NCBI RefSeq assembly: GCF_000759345.1
Contig: NZ_JPZL01000002.1
Span: 806,001-870,000, forward strand
Length of the DNA stretch: 64,000 nt
Source of the DNA: Litchfieldella xinjiangensis
Lineage (GTDB): Bacteria; Pseudomonadota; Gammaproteobacteria; Pseudomonadales; Halomonadaceae
Direction of reading: 5' to 3'
The notes under the pieces are model-generated. The model saw only the letters and a list, made by a program, of their open reading frames with translations, did not search any database and was not told where the DNA came from. Each line of letters starts with the position of its first letter. Position 1 is the first letter of the stretch. The position numbers and the translations under genes were made by a program. Below, in pieces: positions 62,412-64,000 of the stretch.

Positions 62412-63416
62412 GTGAGCATTCGTCCCGATATCGAAGGCTATGACCTGATAGGTGATGTGCATGGCTGTGGCGCCACGTTGGCGGCATTGCTTGAAAAACT
62501 CGGATATCACCAGCGGGGCGGCGTTTATCGTCACCCGCGACGCAAGGTGATCTTCCTTGGCGACCTGATCGATCGTGGCCCGCGTATTCGTCTGGCAGTC
62601 GATATCGCTCGGCGCATGGTCGAAGCTGGCGAGGCGCATATCGTCATGGGTAACCACGAATACAATGCGCTGGCTTATTGCAGGCAACGTCGGGTGGGTA
62701 ACGAACATGCCTGGCTGCGCGAACATACGCCACGCCATAACCGCATCATCAAGGAAACGCTCGAACAGTATCGAGATCACCCCAGCGAATGGGAGGATAC
62801 CCTTGCCTGGTTCATGGACATTCCCCTGATGCTCGAGATCGATGGGATACGTATCGTCCACGCCTGCTGGGACCAGGCGCTGATCGATGCCTTTCGTCGC
62901 GACCATCCCGACGGCAAAATGTCCGAAGCGTTCCTCGAGCAGTCGGTGGACAGTGACAGCCTGGCGTACCGGGTTCTCGATCGCCTGACCCGGGGCAGCC
63001 ATATCCCGCTCCCGCCCGGCATGGAGATCCATTCCGGTGATGGCTTCACGCGGCGTAGTTTCCGCGCCCATTTTTGGGCGCGTCGCCCGCGTACGTATGG
63101 CGACGTGATTTTTCAGCCGGACAACTTGCCCAATGACTTGGAACTACGGCCACTGGACGAGGAGGAGCGTAACCGGTTGAGTTATTATCCGCCGGACGAG
63201 CCGCCGCTGTTCATCGGCCACTATTGGTGTGAGGGTATCCCGGCACTGCCGGCGCCCAATATTGCTTGTCTCGATTACAGTGCCGTCAAGTTCGGTCGTC
63301 TGGTGGCCTACCGATGGTCGGGCGAGTCTTGTCTGGATGCCAATCGCTTCGTCTGGGTTCGCGTGCCCCGCGACGAACAGGCACGGCCTAGACCCTGGGA
63401 GATCGACTTCGATTGA
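62412..63416 (+). CDS. calcineurin-type metallophosphoesterase
   Basis: 334 residues from GTG 62412, one base after nadK, with GGAG upstream. Metal-binding motifs are intact: DLIGDVHGCG, FLGDLIDRGP, VMGNHEYNAL, and histidines in VHACWD and FIGHYWCEG. It resembles the PrpE/ApaH-like serine/threonine or dinucleotide phosphatases; the C-terminal third is an extension. The substrate is unknown. Co-transcription with nadK is likely. Confidence 0.85.
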   Translation: MSIRPDIEGYDLIGDVHGCGATLAALLEKLGYHQRGGVYRHPRRKVIFLGDLIDRGPRIRLAVDIARRMVEAGEAHIVMGNHEYNALAYCRQRRVGNEHAWLREHTPRHNRIIKETLEQYRDHPSEWEDTLAWFMDIPLMLEIDGIRIVHACWDQALIDAFRRDHPDGKMSEAFLEQSVDSDSLAYRVLDRLTRGSHIPLPPGMEIHSGDGFTRRSFRAHFWARRPRTYGDVIFQPDNLPNDLELRPLDEEERNRLSYYPPDEPPLFIGHYWCEGIPALPAPNIACLDYSAVKFGRLVAYRWSGESCLDANRFVWVRVPRDEQARPRPWEIDFD

Positions 63417-63535
63417 CGCATCGGCAGGCATTGTTGTTGCGATACAATTAATTACATAATTATTCGACTCGACTGTGAACTTGCCGTTGTCATGACCATC
63501 AGAGTAAGTGTTCCCTTGAATGATCCCTTGCTTTT

Positions 63536-63563
63536 ATCCGGCGGCCCCCTCCGCCGGATTTTT
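63536..63563 (+). terminator. intrinsic terminator before the rhomboid gene
   Basis: ATCCGGCGG, six-base loop, CCGCCGGAT, then TTTTCTTT. It lies 120 bp after the phosphoesterase stop and 36 bp before the next gene, so the rhomboid promoter would have to lie upstream of or inside it unless readthrough is used. Confidence 0.85.
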
Positions 63564-63598
63564 CTTTGTCCAGACCATTCATGAGCTTTGGAGAATCC

Positions 63599-64000
63599 AT
63601 GTACAAGGTGCTCATGCTGCCCCGCGATACCGATACCCGTCCCTTGCGGGAGGCGCTCTGGGCACATCGCATCGGTCATCGTTTCACCGAGGACGAGCAA
63701 GGCTATACCTTATGGTTGGCCGATCCCGCACAACACCAGCAACTGATGTCACTGTTGGAGCGTTGGAAGCAGGGTGAGTCATTGATGCCCGTCGGGCATC
63801 GCCATCGTCGGCGCCTGGCCGATAGCGGCGTGACACGACCTTTTCGTGTCGCGCCCGTGACTGCGACCTTGCTGGGGCTGTGCCTGCTGGTGTTTGGCTT
63901 GATGGCGGTGCTGGGCGATCTGGTGGTGGCCATGCTCACCATCGTGCCGATCGGCATCGCCAATGGCAGCCTGGTCTTCGCCGACCTGGGCGATACCTTC
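63599..64000 (+). CDS. rhomboid-family intramembrane protease (GlpG-like), N-terminal part
   Basis: Open from ATG 63599 (GGAGA five bases upstream) to the window edge, 134 codons read. Residues 1-65 form a small soluble domain (MYKVLMLPRDTDTRPLREAL ... QQLMSLLERWKQG) like the cytoplasmic domain of GlpG, then a basic linker and a first membrane segment (TATLLGLCLLVFGLMAVLG). The catalytic GxSG and His lie beyond the edge, so activity cannot be judged. Confidence 0.75.
   Translation, partial: MYKVLMLPRDTDTRPLREALWAHRIGHRFTEDEQGYTLWLADPAQHQQLMSLLERWKQGESLMPVGHRHRRRLADSGVTRPFRVAPVTATLLGLCLLVFGLMAVLGDLVVAMLTIVPIGIANGSLVFADLGDTF

Overview
The window reads as chromosome of a halophilic gammaproteobacterium, most likely Halomonas or a close relative in the Halomonadaceae. 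This is inferred from the conserved gene order nnr(D)-tsaE-amiB-mutL-miaA-hfq-hflX-hflK-hflC-hisZ-purA, the high GC content, the SUF (not ISC) iron-sulfur operon, and proline and glycerol uptake genes suited to an osmoadapting organism. No insertion sequences, phage genes, integrases or CRISPR arrays are visible.

Layout. (1) 1-11617, + strand: the housekeeping block, ending at a perfect bidirectional terminator after purA. (2) 11678-28180, all on the - strand: a 16.5 kb exopolysaccharide cluster. In transcription order it encodes a UDP-glucose dehydrogenase, an Alg8-like GT2 polymerase, an Alg44-like PilZ/HlyD copolymerase, a PL14-like lyase, a PL5 (AlgL-like) lyase and a giant Sel1-repeat lipoprotein. 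It then repeats PL14-PL5-Sel1 and ends with a third PL5 gene. (3) 28679-34864, +: an Rrf2 regulator with an IscR-type operator over its promoter, then sufB-C-D-S-T. (4) 34887-44092: SanA-like protein, RimK/RimB, DUF3549, a cystine-type ABC transporter, YqcC, a gamma-glutamylcyclotransferase and two OmpW paralogues. (5) 44140-49926, -: PutP, a short PutA and an AraC regulator. (6) 49994-51738: small genes, tRNA-Gly(CCC), a CBS-pair protein and an orphan palindromic terminator. (7) 51748-60097, +: a glycerol-type ABC transporter operon (GlpS-T-P-Q-U-V type) preceded by GlpR-like operator sites and followed by glpD. (8) 60111-64000: DUF6314-like protein, an EamA transporter, NAD kinase, a metallophosphoesterase and the start of a rhomboid protease.

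The standout system is the exopolysaccharide cluster. It has the inner-membrane machinery of alginate synthesis, but its sugar-nucleotide gene is of the UDP-glucose dehydrogenase type rather than AlgD. Its two kinds of lyase both belong to families with members that cut polyglucuronate. I infer a c-di-GMP-controlled polyglucuronic acid (glucuronan-like) secretion system, with a duplicated periplasmic lyase/scaffold module and no recognisable AlgE, AlgX, AlgG or acetylation genes in the window. A second feature is the glycerol ABC transporter: its two ATPases have complementary defects that leave one canonical and one degenerate ATP site.

Limits: all family assignments come from reading motifs and remembered family features. 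No database search, alignment or folding program was run. Promoter and operator calls rest on visual consensus matching.
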